Part shown: piece by piece, positions 36,970-45,604 of the stretch
How the letters are laid out: each line of letters opens with the position of its first letter
How positions within the stretch are numbered: the first letter of the stretch is position 1
Source of the DNA: Faecalibacterium sp.
GTDB lineage: Bacteria > Bacillota > Clostridia > Oscillospirales > Ruminococcaceae
Assembly (NCBI GenBank): GCA_029264955.1
Contig: JARHYC010000026.1
Coordinates: 19,851-83,850, forward strand
Length of the DNA stretch: 64,000 bases
Direction: 5' to 3'
Translations under genes and position numbers: made by a program
Notes under the pieces: model-generated
What the model was told of the DNA's origin: nothing
Database searches by the model: none
The model's input: only the letters and a program-made list of their open reading frames with translations

Positions 36970-38151
36970 TTAGTGGTGGAACAGTCGAATTCCACAGAAA
37001 GCCATGGCGATGCCATACTTGTTGCAGGTGTCAATCACCTGCTGGTCACGAATGGAACCGCCGGGCTGTACGATCACCGTAACGCCGGAACGACGTGCGC
37101 GCTCAATGTTGTCACCAAAGGGGAAGAATGCATCACTGCCCAGCGCCACACCGGTAACCTTGGACAGGTATGCCTTCTTTTCTTCTGCGGTCAACGGCTC
37201 AGGCTGCCGGGTAAAGGTTTCTGCCCAAACATCATCACCGATAACATCTTCGGGCGTATCGCCGATGTAAACGTCGATTGCATTGTCGCGGTTGGGCTTT
37301 GCAACATCATCACGGAAAGGCAGGTTCAGCACCTTTTCCATGTGGCGCAGCTGCCAGTTGTCCGCCTTCTGACCTGCCAGGCGGGTACAATGTACGCGGC
37401 TCTGCTGACCAGCACCAACGCCGATGGTCTGGCCATTCTGTACATAGCAGACGCTGTTGGACTGGGTGTACTTCAGCGTAATCAGGCTGATAATCAGATC
37501 ACGCTTCTGGTCCTCGGTCATGGCCTTATTCTCGGTCACGATGTTGTTCAGCATGGTGTCAGCGTTGATATCCAGCTCGTTACGGCCCTGTTCAAAGGTA
37601 ATGCCGTAAACCTGCTTGCGCTCGATGGCAGCGGGCTTGTAGCTCGGGTCGATCTGCACCACGTTGTAGTTGCCCTTCTTTTTGCTGGACAAGATAGCCA
37701 GAGCTTCCGGCTCATAACCGGGAGCGATGATGCCGTCAGAAACTTCGTGCTGAATCAGCTTTGCGGTGGGCACATCGCACACATCGCTCAGAGCGATCCA
37801 GTCGCCGAAGCTGGACATACGGTCCGCACCGCGAGCGCGTGCATATGCACAGGCCAGCTCAGACAGCTCTGCATCCGGAGCAATGTGATACATTTTGCGC
37901 TCCACCTCGGTCAGGGGCAGGCCCAAAGCAGCGCCAGCCGGAGAAACGTGCTTGAAAGAAGCTGCTGCGGTTTTGCCGCAAGCGTGCTTCAGCTCGGTTA
38001 CCAGCTGGATACTGTTCAGTGCATCCAGGAAGTTGATATAACCAGGCTTGCCGTTTAATACGGTAACCGGCAGGTCGCTGCCGTCTTCCATATAAATACG
38101 AGAAGGCTTCTGGTTCGGGTTACAGCCATATTTCAGTGCCAATTCATTCAT
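36970..38151 (-). CDS. purH: AICAR transformylase, stand-alone (PurH C-terminal domain)
   Basis: 393 residues, equal to the AICAR formyltransferase part of PurH (about 390 of 520 residues); the N-terminal cyclohydrolase domain is absent. It starts NELALKYGCNPNQKPSRIY. Motifs include AAASFKHVSPAGAA with the catalytic Lys-His pair, RMSSFGDWIAL, SNSVCYVQNGQTIGVGAGQQ and SDAFFPFGDNIERA. It adds the formyl group of 10-formyl-THF to AICAR. The missing activity is supplied by the separate cyclohydrolase gene directly upstream. Confidence 0.95.
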   Translation of the reverse strand: MNELALKYGCNPNQKPSRIYMEDGSDLPVTVLNGKPGYINFLDALNSIQLVTELKHACGKTAAASFKHVSPAGAALGLPLTEVERKMYHIAPDAELSELACAYARARGADRMSSFGDWIALSDVCDVPTAKLIQHEVSDGIIAPGYEPEALAILSSKKKGNYNVVQIDPSYKPAAIERKQVYGITFEQGRNELDINADTMLNNIVTENKAMTEDQKRDLIISLITLKYTQSNSVCYVQNGQTIGVGAGQQSRVHCTRLAGQKADNWQLRHMEKVLNLPFRDDVAKPNRDNAIDVYIGDTPEDVIGDDVWAETFTRQPEPLTAEEKKAYLSKVTGVALGSDAFFPFGDNIERARRSGVTVIVQPGGSIRDQQVIDTCNKYGIAMAFCGIRLFHH

Positions 38152-38184
38152 GGAGATAACTTCCTTTCTATCGCACAGTACGTT

Positions 38185-38955
38185 TTATTCCATTTCCTCG
38201 GGCAGCAGAGCGGGCTCTTCAGGATCTTCCAGATCGCTGTCCACGGCATCGTACTTATTATAAATCATGTCACCGCTTTCGCCGGTTTCCAGATCGATCA
38301 CACGCGCAAAGAAGCTGACCTTGTTTTCCTCGTTCAAGCTCTGCCAGATACCGTTAGCAAACTCGCCGATGGTCTTGGGGCAGGCAAAACGCAGAGGTTC
38401 GCCCTCAAAGCTGGGAATCGGGTTGCCGTTGCACTTGTAGGTGCTGATGAAATGACCCTCGCCAGCAACCGGCTGACCATAATCAAAGAAGTAACGCTGG
38501 ACACTGTCACCGTTGCCGTCAGCAGACTTCAAAATGCTCATACGGTAGCTGCCATCCTCAAACACAATACCGGAAATACGCGGGGTGTAGTTGGGTGCGT
38601 CCGGCTCAAAGGTGCGGGTGCGCAGGGCCTGTTCAAAGCTCTTACCACGGCTCATCAGATCGTAAATGGTATCGGTCTGGTCGCCATTGGTGACGATGTG
38701 GGTCTTACCCAGAGTCAGTACCGGGTTGTAGATAATCAGGCTGGGGTCTTCCAGCTTAGCCGGGTCAGCAGCCTTGGTTTCAATGCCGCCGCGCTCGGGC
38801 ACCGGCTCAAACACGCGGTTACGACTGTTTTCGCTGCGGCCCATAATCCAGTAGCCAATGAAAACCTGCTTTGCGTCCGGCGCCATTGCGATTGCAATGC
38901 CGCGGCCGGGATATTCGTTATTGGCCAGATACTGGCACAGATCGATTTTTTCCAT
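38185..38955 (-). CDS. IMP cyclohydrolase (PF07826-type, stand-alone)
   Basis: 256 residues from the ATG at 38955, with AAAGGTGG upstream; a longer frame to 39054 runs into purN and is unlikely. The sequence begins MEKIDLCQYLANNEYPGRGI and has IGYWIMGRSENSRNRVF, YNPVLTLGKTHIVTNGDQTD and an AFTCPKT-like FACPKTIGEFANGIW segment. This matches the IMP_cyclohyd family that replaces the N-terminal domain of PurH in Archaea and some Clostridia. It closes FAICAR to IMP, the last step of the pathway. It is 33 bases upstream of the transformylase gene. Confidence 0.88.
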   Translation of the reverse strand: MEKIDLCQYLANNEYPGRGIAIAMAPDAKQVFIGYWIMGRSENSRNRVFEPVPERGGIETKAADPAKLEDPSLIIYNPVLTLGKTHIVTNGDQTDTIYDLMSRGKSFEQALRTRTFEPDAPNYTPRISGIVFEDGSYRMSILKSADGNGDSVQRYFFDYGQPVAGEGHFISTYKCNGNPIPSFEGEPLRFACPKTIGEFANGIWQSLNEENKVSFFARVIDLETGESGDMIYNKYDAVDSDLEDPEEPALLPEEME

Positions 38956-39002
38956 GTTTATTCCACCTTTATTCACTATGCACACGCGATTGTGTATCGA
39001 AA

Positions 39003-39596
39003 TCAGATTTCGCCGTCGCACACCATACGGATTGCCTGGGGCAAAATCTTCCACTCAGCCTGCTCCATCACACGCTTCTGCAGCGTTTCGGGGGTATCGC
39101 CGGGCTGAATTTCTACCGCCTTCTGCAAAACGATGGGCCCGCCGTCGCACTCTTCATTGACAAAATGTACCGTTGCACCAGTCACCTTGCAGCCGCGTGC
39201 CAGCGCTGCCTGATGGGGGCGCAGACCATACATACCAGGGCCGCAGAAGCTGGGGATCAGTGCAGGATGTACGTTCAAAATGCGGTTGGGATATGCTGCC
39301 ACAACCGATCGCCCCAGCACAGACAGGAAACCCGCCAGAACCACCAGATCGATCTGATGGCTTTTCAGGGTGTCCAGCAGTGCCTGATCGAAGCTCTCGC
39401 TGTCCGCATAATCCTTGCGGGAAACCACAATACTTTCCACATCAGCTGCTGCTGCACGCTCCAGTGCATAAACGCCGGGCTTGGATGCCACAACCAGCGT
39501 TACACGGCCGTTGGGGTTTTCACCCCGTGTCTGACTATCTAAGATAGCCTGCAAATTCGTGCCGCCGCCGGAAACCAAAACTGCGATGTTTAGCAC
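39003..39596 (-). CDS. purN: Phosphoribosylglycinamide formyltransferase
   Basis: 197 residues. LVSGGGTNLQAI is the nucleotide-side loop. The catalytic triad is visible as Asn and His in RILNVHPALIPSF, then KVTGATVHFV and the Asp of EECDGGPI. The enzyme formylates GAR with 10-formyl-THF. The start overlaps the end of purM by seven bases, so translation is probably coupled. Confidence 0.96.
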   Translation of the reverse strand: MLNIAVLVSGGGTNLQAILDSQTRGENPNGRVTLVVASKPGVYALERAAAADVESIVVSRKDYADSESFDQALLDTLKSHQIDLVVLAGFLSVLGRSVVAAYPNRILNVHPALIPSFCGPGMYGLRPHQAALARGCKVTGATVHFVNEECDGGPIVLQKAVEIQPGDTPETLQKRVMEQAEWKILPQAIRMVCDGEI

Positions 39597-40627
39597 AGCT
39601 CCACCTTCTCTTCGCCTTCCACGATGTGGCCCAGCTCATAAGCCTGGATGCCGTTTTCTGCCAGAGCTGCCTTAGCCGCTTCTACAGTTTCGGGGCTGAC
39701 GATCATAGCCATGCCAACGCCCATATTAAAGGTATTGAACATATCACGCTCCGGAATGTTACCAGCCTTCTGGATCAGGTCGAAGATGGGCAGCACGCGG
39801 ATATCCTCGCGCTTGATCTTCGCGCACAGACCATCGGGGATGCAGCGGGGCAGATTCTCATAGAATCCGCCGCCGGTAATGTGGCTGATACCATGTACTT
39901 CGGCGGCTTCCAGAGCAGCCAGAACCGGTTTAACGTAAATGACAGTGGGCGTCAGCAAAGCTTCGCCCAAGGTCATGCCCAGCTCATCATAGTACTTGTT
40001 CAGGTCTGCGTTCTCCACGTCGAATACCTTACGCACCAGGGAGAATCCATTGGAGTGTACACCACTGGAAGGCAGAGCCAGAATCACATCGCCGGGCTTC
40101 ATTTTGTTCTGATCCAGAACCTTCGCCTTGTCCACGATACCAACCGCAAAACCAGCCAAATCGTAATCATCGGGAGCCATAGTACCGGGATGCTCAGCGG
40201 TTTCGCCGCCGATCAGAGCGCAGCCAGACTGAACACAGCCTTCAGCAACACCGGAAACCAGCGTTGCAACCTTTTCCGGCTCGTTCTTGCCGATTGCAAT
40301 GTAATCCAGGAACAGGATGGGCTTTGCGCCGCAGCAGACAATGTCGTTGACACACATTGCGACACAGTCGATACCAACGGTATCATGCTTGTCCATCAGC
40401 TGTGCGATACGCTGCTTGGTGCCGACACCGTCCGTGCCGGAAACCAGCGTAGGCTCCTGCATGCCGGTGATGTCAGGGGTGAACAGGCCGCCAAAGCCGC
40501 CGATGTCCGAAACCACACCGGGGATCATGGTACGGGCAACGTGCTTTTTCATCAAGCGAACGCCTTCGTAACCAGCGGTGATATCAACGCCAGCTGCGGC
40601 GTAGCTTGCAGAATAACTCTTTTCCAT
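39590..40627 (-). CDS. purM: Phosphoribosylformylglycinamidine cyclo-ligase
   Basis: 345 residues from the ATG at 40627, with AAAGGAG upstream; the frame open to 40819 would run into purE. Sequence features are SYSASYAAAGVDITAGYEGV, SGTDGVGTK, CVAMCVNDIVCCGAKPILFL, GGETAEHPG and ALPSSGVHSNGFSLVR. It makes AIR from FGAM. It shares its 3' end with the start of purN. Confidence 0.97.
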   Translation of the reverse strand: MEKSYSASYAAAGVDITAGYEGVRLMKKHVARTMIPGVVSDIGGFGGLFTPDITGMQEPTLVSGTDGVGTKQRIAQLMDKHDTVGIDCVAMCVNDIVCCGAKPILFLDYIAIGKNEPEKVATLVSGVAEGCVQSGCALIGGETAEHPGTMAPDDYDLAGFAVGIVDKAKVLDQNKMKPGDVILALPSSGVHSNGFSLVRKVFDVENADLNKYYDELGMTLGEALLTPTVIYVKPVLAALEAAEVHGISHITGGGFYENLPRCIPDGLCAKIKREDIRVLPIFDLIQKAGNIPERDMFNTFNMGVGMAMIVSPETVEAAKAALAENGIQAYELGHIVEGEEKVELC

Positions 40628-40667
40628 GATGCTGTCTCCTTTACCGTTCCGTTTGTGTTGATTCGTA

Positions 40668-41168
40668 TTAAAGTGCTGCGGCTTCCACCTGCAGCTTAGC
40701 TTCTTTTTCTGCAATCTGATTTTCCATATCCTTGCGGGCAGCTTCCAGCTTTGCATCCAATACTTCATCACCCAGAGCCAGGATTTCCGCAGCCAGCCAT
40801 GCAGCGTTCTTTGCACCATTCAGTGCAACGGTTGCCACCGGGATACCGCTGGGCATCTGCACCGTAGCCAGCAATGCATCCAGACCGTCCATTGCGCCGC
40901 CCTTCATGGGGATGCCAATTACCGGCAGGGTGGTGTTTGCAGCAAATGCACCAGCCAGATGTGCTGCCATTCCGGCAGCGCACAGAATCACGCCGAAACC
41001 ATTTTTCTTGGCATTCTTGGCAAACTCTGCCGCAGCAGCCGGAGTACGGTGTGCGCTGAGGATATGTGCCTCAAACGGGATATCCAACGCTTTCAGCTGT
41101 GCGCAGGCACCTTTCACAACCGGCCAGTCACTGTCAGAGCCCATGATAACTGCTACTTTACGAATCAT
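40668..41168 (-). CDS. purE: N5-carboxyaminoimidazole ribonucleotide mutase
   Basis: 166 residues from the ATG at 41168, which follows AGAGGAGG. Motifs are VAVIMGSDSDW, AHILSAHRTP, GAGMAAHLAG-like AAGMAAHLAGAFAA, and LPVIGIPMKGG. This is class I PurE, which rearranges N5-CAIR to CAIR; no purK is in the window. It is the first structural gene of the operon and follows a leader with a terminator-like hairpin (41191-41226). Confidence 0.96.
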   Translation of the reverse strand: MIRKVAVIMGSDSDWPVVKGACAQLKALDIPFEAHILSAHRTPAAAAEFAKNAKKNGFGVILCAAGMAAHLAGAFAANTTLPVIGIPMKGGAMDGLDALLATVQMPSGIPVATVALNGAKNAAWLAAEILALGDEVLDAKLEAARKDMENQIAEKEAKLQVEAAAL

Positions 41169-41190
41169 TGCGGTTCCTCCTCTTTCAAAC

Positions 41191-41226
41191 AAAAAAGGCT
41201 GTGGTACACCTGTACCACGGCCTTTG
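41191..41226 (-). terminator. Attenuator-like terminator in front of purE
   Basis: On the minus strand GGC-C-GTGGTAC pairs with GTACCAC-A-GCC around AGGT and is followed by TTTTTTG. It ends about 15 bases before the purE Shine-Dalgarno, downstream of the promoter at 41361-41388. A terminator placed between promoter and first gene points to attenuation. Confidence 0.7.
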
Positions 41227-41228
41227 GC

Positions 41229-41324
41229 TTATTTTCTTTGTGAAATGGCGCAGAAAGGTGCAGCGATGCCTTTATCAGCGGTGTAAAACACATAGCGTTC
41301 CGTGTTAAAACCCTTACTCTGCAT
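41229..41324 (-). CDS. Putative 31-codon leader ORF of the purine operon
   Basis: ATG at 41324 with GGAGG seven bases upstream, TAA ending at 41229, three bases before the attenuator hairpin region. The peptide is polar, starts MQSKGFNTERYVFYTADKG and ends in AISQRK; it has no membrane helix and no run of one regulatory amino acid. The strong ribosome-binding site and the stop placed at the foot of the terminator suggest a leader peptide whose translation could affect folding of the hairpin. I know no family for it. Confidence 0.45.
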   Translation of the reverse strand: MQSKGFNTERYVFYTADKGIAAPFCAISQRK

Positions 41325-41360
41325 CCCTTTTCCTCCATAGCCATTTACCAATTCGCTTCA

Positions 41361-41388
41361 ATTTTACGTCAATTTTTGCGTTTTGCAA
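41361..41388 (-). promoter_or_regulatory. Predicted promoter of the purine operon
   Basis: On the minus strand TTGCAA (41383-41388) and TAAAAT (41361-41366) are 16 bases apart. The start would be near 41354, giving a leader of about 185 bases. I see no match to the purine or PRPP riboswitch cores in it. Confidence 0.45.
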
Positions 41389-41492
41389 AGGGCTTGGAAC
41401 CATTTTCAGCCAAGTGTCCTTTCTGTGCAAAGGCCATTTGTTCTTTTTGTCAATATTCACCACAACAAACGTCCATAAGTCATACTTCTCCG

Positions 41493-41987
41493 TCAATCTG
41501 CACGATGAAAAATCAAATCAAATGTAGTTGCGCGCGCCGCAGCAATCAAATCCTTGGGTGCGCAGCATACCTGCGTTCCAATACGACCGCCGGAAACATA
41601 CATTTTTTCCTGTTCCAGTGCGCTGCTATCAAATACTGTGACGAACTGCTTTTTCATGCCTACCGGGCTACAGCCCCCACGGATATAACCTGTTACTTTA
41701 TTGATTTCCGCCACCGGAATCATGGCTACACTTTTCTGTTTGACGGAACGGGCAGCAGCCTTCAGATCCAGCTCTTCTGCCACAGGGATGACAAACACAT
41801 AATAATTCCGGTCTGCGCCCTGTGTCACCAACGTCTTGAACACTTCTGCCACATCCTCGTTCAAACTGTGCGCCACAGTTACGCCATCAACCGCTACACC
41901 ATCCTCGTGGGGATATTCATGCGCAGTATACGCAACCTTACATTTTTCCAGATACCGCATCGCATTGGTTTTTGCCTGTTTGCCCAT
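41493..41987 (-). CDS. ybaK: YbaK/EbsC-type aminoacyl-tRNA deacylase
   Basis: 164 residues, the full length of the family. The sequence MGKQAKTNAMRYLEKCKVAY, the VFKTLVTQG segment with the conserved Lys, KSVAMIPVAEINKVTGYIRG and GCSPVGMKKQ are typical of YbaK. The enzyme hydrolyses mischarged Cys-tRNA(Pro) and related species in trans. It is probably monocistronic and lies before the purine promoter in the same orientation. Confidence 0.93.
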   Translation of the reverse strand: MGKQAKTNAMRYLEKCKVAYTAHEYPHEDGVAVDGVTVAHSLNEDVAEVFKTLVTQGADRNYYVFVIPVAEELDLKAAARSVKQKSVAMIPVAEINKVTGYIRGGCSPVGMKKQFVTVFDSSALEQEKMYVSGGRIGTQVCCAPKDLIAAARATTFDLIFHRAD

Positions 41988-42163
41988 ATGTTTGACTCCT
42001 TTATATCATTGCTGTGTTTATTGTAGCACCATCTTCTGGAAAAAGGAATGCCGCACCGAAGAGATTTCTTGTGCCTAAGTGTGGCGAAATGCGTAAAAAA
42101 TGGGTATAATACAAGAGATGATTTTACCGCGGCGGTATATTCCGCCGGGAAAGGGATACACTT

Positions 42164-42571
42164 ATGAAAGCACATATTGCCCGCAACCAGTTTTCTGGCA
42201 TACCTACGCTGCTGACTTGGAATCTGAACACAGGTGACCGTGGTAAGCTGGATGGCATCGCAGATGCCTTCAAGATGCGCGTTGTTGTCGTAGGCCCAGA
42301 AGATATCGGCTGCACGGTAGCTCAGCTCTTAGGCGAACCGGGGCGGAATGCCGCACCGTCTGCTGTACCTGCTGCTACCCCCGCTATGCTGATGGCAAAC
42401 TTTACCAACCAGCAGATCGACCACTTGCTTGGTCTTTGCCGCCAGATGGAGGTGTACGCTCCACTGAAAGCAGTTGCAACACCTTCCAACCAACGTTGGA
42501 GCTTTGCATATCTGCTGGAGCATCTGGCTGAAGAACACGCAGCCTATCAAGCTGCACAAAAACAACCGTAA
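42164..42571 (+). CDS. DUF3783 domain protein
   Basis: 135 residues, soluble. The C-terminal half holds the DUF3783 pattern: LMANFTNQQIDHLL, APLKAVATPSNQRWSF and LLEHLAEEHAAYQ. The N-terminal half (RVVVVGPEDIGCTVAQLLG) resembles a response-regulator-like fold. Function is unknown; members are common in Clostridia. RBS: GAAAGGGATAC. A TATAAT at 42105-42110 is probably its -10 element. The following gene is a small lipoprotein. Confidence 0.75.
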   Translation: MKAHIARNQFSGIPTLLTWNLNTGDRGKLDGIADAFKMRVVVVGPEDIGCTVAQLLGEPGRNAAPSAVPAATPAMLMANFTNQQIDHLLGLCRQMEVYAPLKAVATPSNQRWSFAYLLEHLAEEHAAYQAAQKQP

Positions 42572-42643
42572 AATTTTAGCAAGCTTTCCTTTTACATAGC
42601 ACCCGTTTGGGTGCTGTTCACTGTGAAAGGAGAACCTCATCTT

Positions 42644-42898
42644 ATGAAAAAGACTCTGTTTAGCCTGATTCTTGCTTCTGTCATGGCGCTGGCGTTCAGT
42701 GGCTGCTGGGGTGAAAGCAAGACACCAAGCTCCACCCCCCGCCCTTCGCCTACGCCCACACATTCTGCCGAGCCCTCTCCCTGGCCCGAGCAGACCTCAG
42801 ATGCCAAACCCGACGCTTCTATGATGCCCAACGCATCTGCCAATCCCAGTGCAGCACCCGACAGCAGCGCTGCGCCCCGCGCACGCACCGCACGATGA
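42644..42898 (+). CDS. Small Pro/Ser-rich lipoprotein
   Basis: 84 residues from the ATG at 42644, with AAAGGAG upstream at slightly long spacing. The signal peptide MKKTLFSLILASVMALAFSG precedes the lipobox Cys21. The rest is a low-complexity Pro/Ser/Ala/Thr tail with no fold, ending in RARTAR. It resembles a cell-wall spacer. No function can be given. Confidence 0.6.
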   Translation: MKKTLFSLILASVMALAFSGCWGESKTPSSTPRPSPTPTHSAEPSPWPEQTSDAKPDASMMPNASANPSAAPDSSAAPRARTAR

Positions 42899-42950
42899 TG
42901 CTTGCGCTGCTTTCCTTTTTTGAGTAAACTATACGCAGGAAAGTGACCCC

Positions 42951-42979
42951 GCCCCGGTTCACCGCCGGGGCTTTTTTTA
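42951..42979 (+). terminator. Terminator between the small lipoprotein gene and apbE
   Basis: GCCCCGG pairs with CCGGGGC and is followed by seven T. The apbE start is only 15 bases further on, so read-through transcription is possible. Confidence 0.7.
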
Positions 42980-42993
42980 TGGAAAGGATACTT

Positions 42994-44076
42994 ATGAAAA
43001 AGATTATTTCTTTACTTGCCGCCTGTGCACTGATGCTCGGCGTACTGTCCGGCTGCGCTGATAGCTCCAAGCCGCAGGAAGATACAAACCAGATGCAGCG
43101 CTATACGGCTGCTTTTTACGATGTTTTCGACACCGTCACCACCGTGATCGCCTATTCTGACAGTCAGGAAACCTTTGACGCACAGATGGAAGCGCTGCAC
43201 GAGGATTTGATGCAGTACCACCAGCTGTTCGATATCTATAATGAATACGAAGGCATGGTGAATCTGGCTACTGTCAACCGCACAGCTGCACAGGGGCCTG
43301 TAAAAGTGGACCCGCGCATTCTGGATATGCTGTTGGAAGCCAAAGAGCAGTACAAGGTCACACAAGGGCAGACTAATATCGCCATGGGCAGTGTGCTGGT
43401 TCTGTGGCATGATGCTCGTGAAGCTGCTGTGGATGGCATCGGTATCCCGCCGGAGCAGGCCTTGCTGGACGAAGCGTCCGCGTTTACCAATATCGACGAT
43501 CTGATTATTGATGCAGAGGCTGGTACCGTCTACTTTGCAGACCCCAATCTGCGTCTGGATGTGGGCAGCTGCGGTAAGGGTTACGCCTGCGAGATGACCG
43601 CACGCGCTGCTGAGGAACGTGGTCTGACCAGCGCACTGATCAGCGTGGGCGGCAACCTGCGTTCCATTGGTACAAAACCGGACGGACGTTTCTGGACGGG
43701 TGGTGTAGAAAATCCCTGGGACCCTGAAGCAATGGGTAACACCGGCAAAACGCTGGCTGCCGTCAACCTAAAAGACAACGGGGCCATGGTTACCAGCGGC
43801 GACTACCAGCGTTATTTCACCGATGCCGAGGGCGTGCGCTATCATCATCTGATTGACCCTGACACCCTGCAGCCTGCACGAAACTGCAACAGCGTCACTG
43901 TTATCACATCGGATTCCGGTCTGGCAGACTGCCTGTCTACCGGTTTGTTTTGCATGACACCGGAAGATGGTCTGGCTTTGGTGGAAAGCTTGGACAATGT
44001 AGAAGCTTTCTGGTGCCTGACCGATGGTACCACCCAGCAGTCCAGCGGCTTTGCAAACCACATGGTGCAAAACTGA
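42994..44076 (+). CDS. apbE: FAD:protein FMN transferase, lipoprotein (ApbE family)
   Basis: 360 residues from the ATG at 42994, with GGAAAGG upstream. Lipobox LSGC at about residue 21. ApbE motifs: FDIYNEYEGMVNLATVN, a VDPRILDMLLEA stretch, RLDVGSCGKGYACEM, SVGGNLRSIG, and TSGDYQRYF with GVRYHHLIDPDTL. The enzyme attaches FMN to a Thr of a target flavoprotein outside the membrane, for example in Rnf-, Nqr- or EET-type systems. No target is in the window. Confidence 0.94.
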   Translation: MKKIISLLAACALMLGVLSGCADSSKPQEDTNQMQRYTAAFYDVFDTVTTVIAYSDSQETFDAQMEALHEDLMQYHQLFDIYNEYEGMVNLATVNRTAAQGPVKVDPRILDMLLEAKEQYKVTQGQTNIAMGSVLVLWHDAREAAVDGIGIPPEQALLDEASAFTNIDDLIIDAEAGTVYFADPNLRLDVGSCGKGYACEMTARAAEERGLTSALISVGGNLRSIGTKPDGRFWTGGVENPWDPEAMGNTGKTLAAVNLKDNGAMVTSGDYQRYFTDAEGVRYHHLIDPDTLQPARNCNSVTVITSDSGLADCLSTGLFCMTPEDGLALVESLDNVEAFWCLTDGTTQQSSGFANHMVQN

Positions 44077-44087
44077 TTCCACGCATC

Positions 44088-44119
44088 AAAAGCACAGCAA
44101 ATTTTCTGCTGTGCTTTTT
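44088..44119 (+). terminator. Terminator of apbE
   Basis: AAAAGCACAGCA pairs with TGCTGTGCTTTTT. Confidence 0.8.
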
Positions 44120-44293
44120 CTTTTACTCTGCCCTGTGTTTCCTGTGCATATTCATACGGGTTTCCCGTGAAACTTCTGTATCAATTTCCAACTTTATCTT
44201 TCTTTTTACACGCTATGGGCGTATAATAAAATTCAGTTTGGTCTTTTCCTAACACGAATATGAAGCCACAATAAAAAACAGGAGGTTCTCCCC

Positions 44294-45433
44294 TTGAAAC
44301 TGAAACTGATGTGTGCAGCTATGAGTCTGATGCTGCTTTGCACCGCTTGCGGCGCATCCTCGAACTCTTCTTCTGAAGCAGAAGCTACGCCCTCGCCCTC
44401 TCCGGAAAACGTGATGTCTTCTGACACCTTCAAAGAGGCATCCCAGTATGACTACGCAAATTACACCGACAGCCAGGGCATCGACGAAAACGGTATGTTC
44501 GCAGGTGTGCGCGCACTGGATTATGTTACTCTGCCGGAAGATTATAAGACGATGGCTGCCACCAAAGCAGATATCGCCCCCACTGATGAGCAGCTTCAGT
44601 GGGCTTTGGATTCCCTTGTAGGTCAATATGCACCCGCAGCTAACGGCGACACCGTCAATGTGGACTATGTCGGCAGTGTGGACGGTGTGGAATTTGTCGG
44701 CGGTAATACCAACGGCATGGGCAGCAACATCGTGCTGGGCAGCGGCACTTTCATTCCCGGTTTTGAGGAAGGTATCGTTGGCCACAAGGTTGGTGACCAT
44801 TTTGATATTACGGTTACCTTCCCGGATGATTACCGGGATTCTACCGATGGTGCCGGCAACCCGATCAAGATGGCCGGCGCCGAGGCTGTGTTCGCAATCA
44901 CTGTAAACCACATCTCCTACGGCTGGGAGCTGACCGATGCGTGGGTCAAGGAAAACCTGAAGGATTCCGAATATGATGTTTCCACCGTGGAGCAGCTGAA
45001 GAACTACGTTTCCAGCACCCTGCAGGACTCCCTGAAGGAAGGCTTCGTTGTTGAGTCTGTAGTTAAAAATTCCACCTTTGGCGAAACGGTACCCGAATCT
45101 GTGCTGGACTACATGGTTTGCCGCTATCTGAGTTCTATCAATCAGTACGCTGAGCTGGAAAACGTCTCTCTGGAACAGTTTGTGCAGGAACGCGGCTTTG
45201 CATCCATTGACGAGCTGCTGGCTTACAACGAACAAACCATTGTTCACGCTGCACAGACCCAGCTGGTATTCCAGGCTCTGGCTGAGGACGCTGGTTTGAC
45301 GCTGGATACTGCCGCTGCTGCCGAATACGAGGAGTATGTGGAAAGCTATGGCCAGCCCTATGTCAACCAGTTTGCACTGAACCGTCAGGTCATCAAACTG
45401 CTGACCGATGGTCTGAAGGTTTCTGAGTCCTAA
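44294..45433 (+). CDS. FKBP-type PPIase lipoprotein with trigger-factor-like C-domain
   Basis: 379 residues from a TTG start with GGAGG eight bases upstream. Lipobox LCTAC is followed by a Ser-rich spacer. The FKBP domain lies at about 110-200: NGDTVNVDYVGSVDG, then GSGTFIPGFEEGIVGHKVGD and FDITVTFPDDY. The C-terminal 170 residues are helical with PESVLDYM and QLVFQALAEDAGL, like the chaperone domain of trigger factor. It therefore looks like an extracytoplasmic foldase tethered to the membrane. TATAAT at 44222-44227 may be its -10 element. It stands alone before clpB. Confidence 0.85.
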   Translation: MKLKLMCAAMSLMLLCTACGASSNSSSEAEATPSPSPENVMSSDTFKEASQYDYANYTDSQGIDENGMFAGVRALDYVTLPEDYKTMAATKADIAPTDEQLQWALDSLVGQYAPAANGDTVNVDYVGSVDGVEFVGGNTNGMGSNIVLGSGTFIPGFEEGIVGHKVGDHFDITVTFPDDYRDSTDGAGNPIKMAGAEAVFAITVNHISYGWELTDAWVKENLKDSEYDVSTVEQLKNYVSSTLQDSLKEGFVVESVVKNSTFGETVPESVLDYMVCRYLSSINQYAELENVSLEQFVQERGFASIDELLAYNEQTIVHAAQTQLVFQALAEDAGLTLDTAAAAEYEEYVESYGQPYVNQFALNRQVIKLLTDGLKVSES

Positions 45434-45454
45434 GCGTTTCAACAAGCATTCTGC

Positions 45455-45489
45455 AAATCCCCGGCACTTTATGTGTCGGGGATTTTTTT
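45455..45489 (+). terminator. Terminator of the FKBP lipoprotein gene
   Basis: AAATCCCCGGCAC pairs with GTGTCGGGGATTTTTTT around TTTAT. Confidence 0.85.
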
Positions 45490-45547
45490 CGTTGTTCCGT
45501 TTTCTTTCCTCAATTTTTTATCTTTCTGTGAACTTTTTCTCTGCCTC

Positions 45548-45576
45548 TTGACTTTCTCTCTCAGTAGATGTACCAT
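45548..45576 (+). promoter_or_regulatory. Promoter of clpB
   Basis: TTGACT (45548-45553), 17 bases, TACCAT (45571-45576). The -10 lies inside the left arm of the CIRCE palindrome, so a bound repressor would block it. Confidence 0.65.
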
Positions 45577-45577
45577 A

Positions 45578-45604
45578 TTAGCAGTCGAACCGTTAGAGTG
45601 CTAA
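45578..45604 (+). promoter_or_regulatory. CIRCE element (HrcA operator) of clpB
   Basis: TTAGCAGTC, nine bases, GAGTGCTAA, one base off the consensus TTAGCACTC-N9-GAGTGCTAA. The symmetry extends outward to 14-base arms (45570-45583 and 45599-45612). HrcA should repress here until heat shock. Confidence 0.92.

Noticed and set aside
36724..38058. 444-residue open frame antisense to purH
   Set aside because: Overlaps two real genes on the other strand and has no recognisable domain.
41314..41496. 60-residue minus-strand frame before purE
   Set aside because: Overlaps the predicted promoter and leader, has no convincing ribosome-binding site; the 31-codon frame is better supported.
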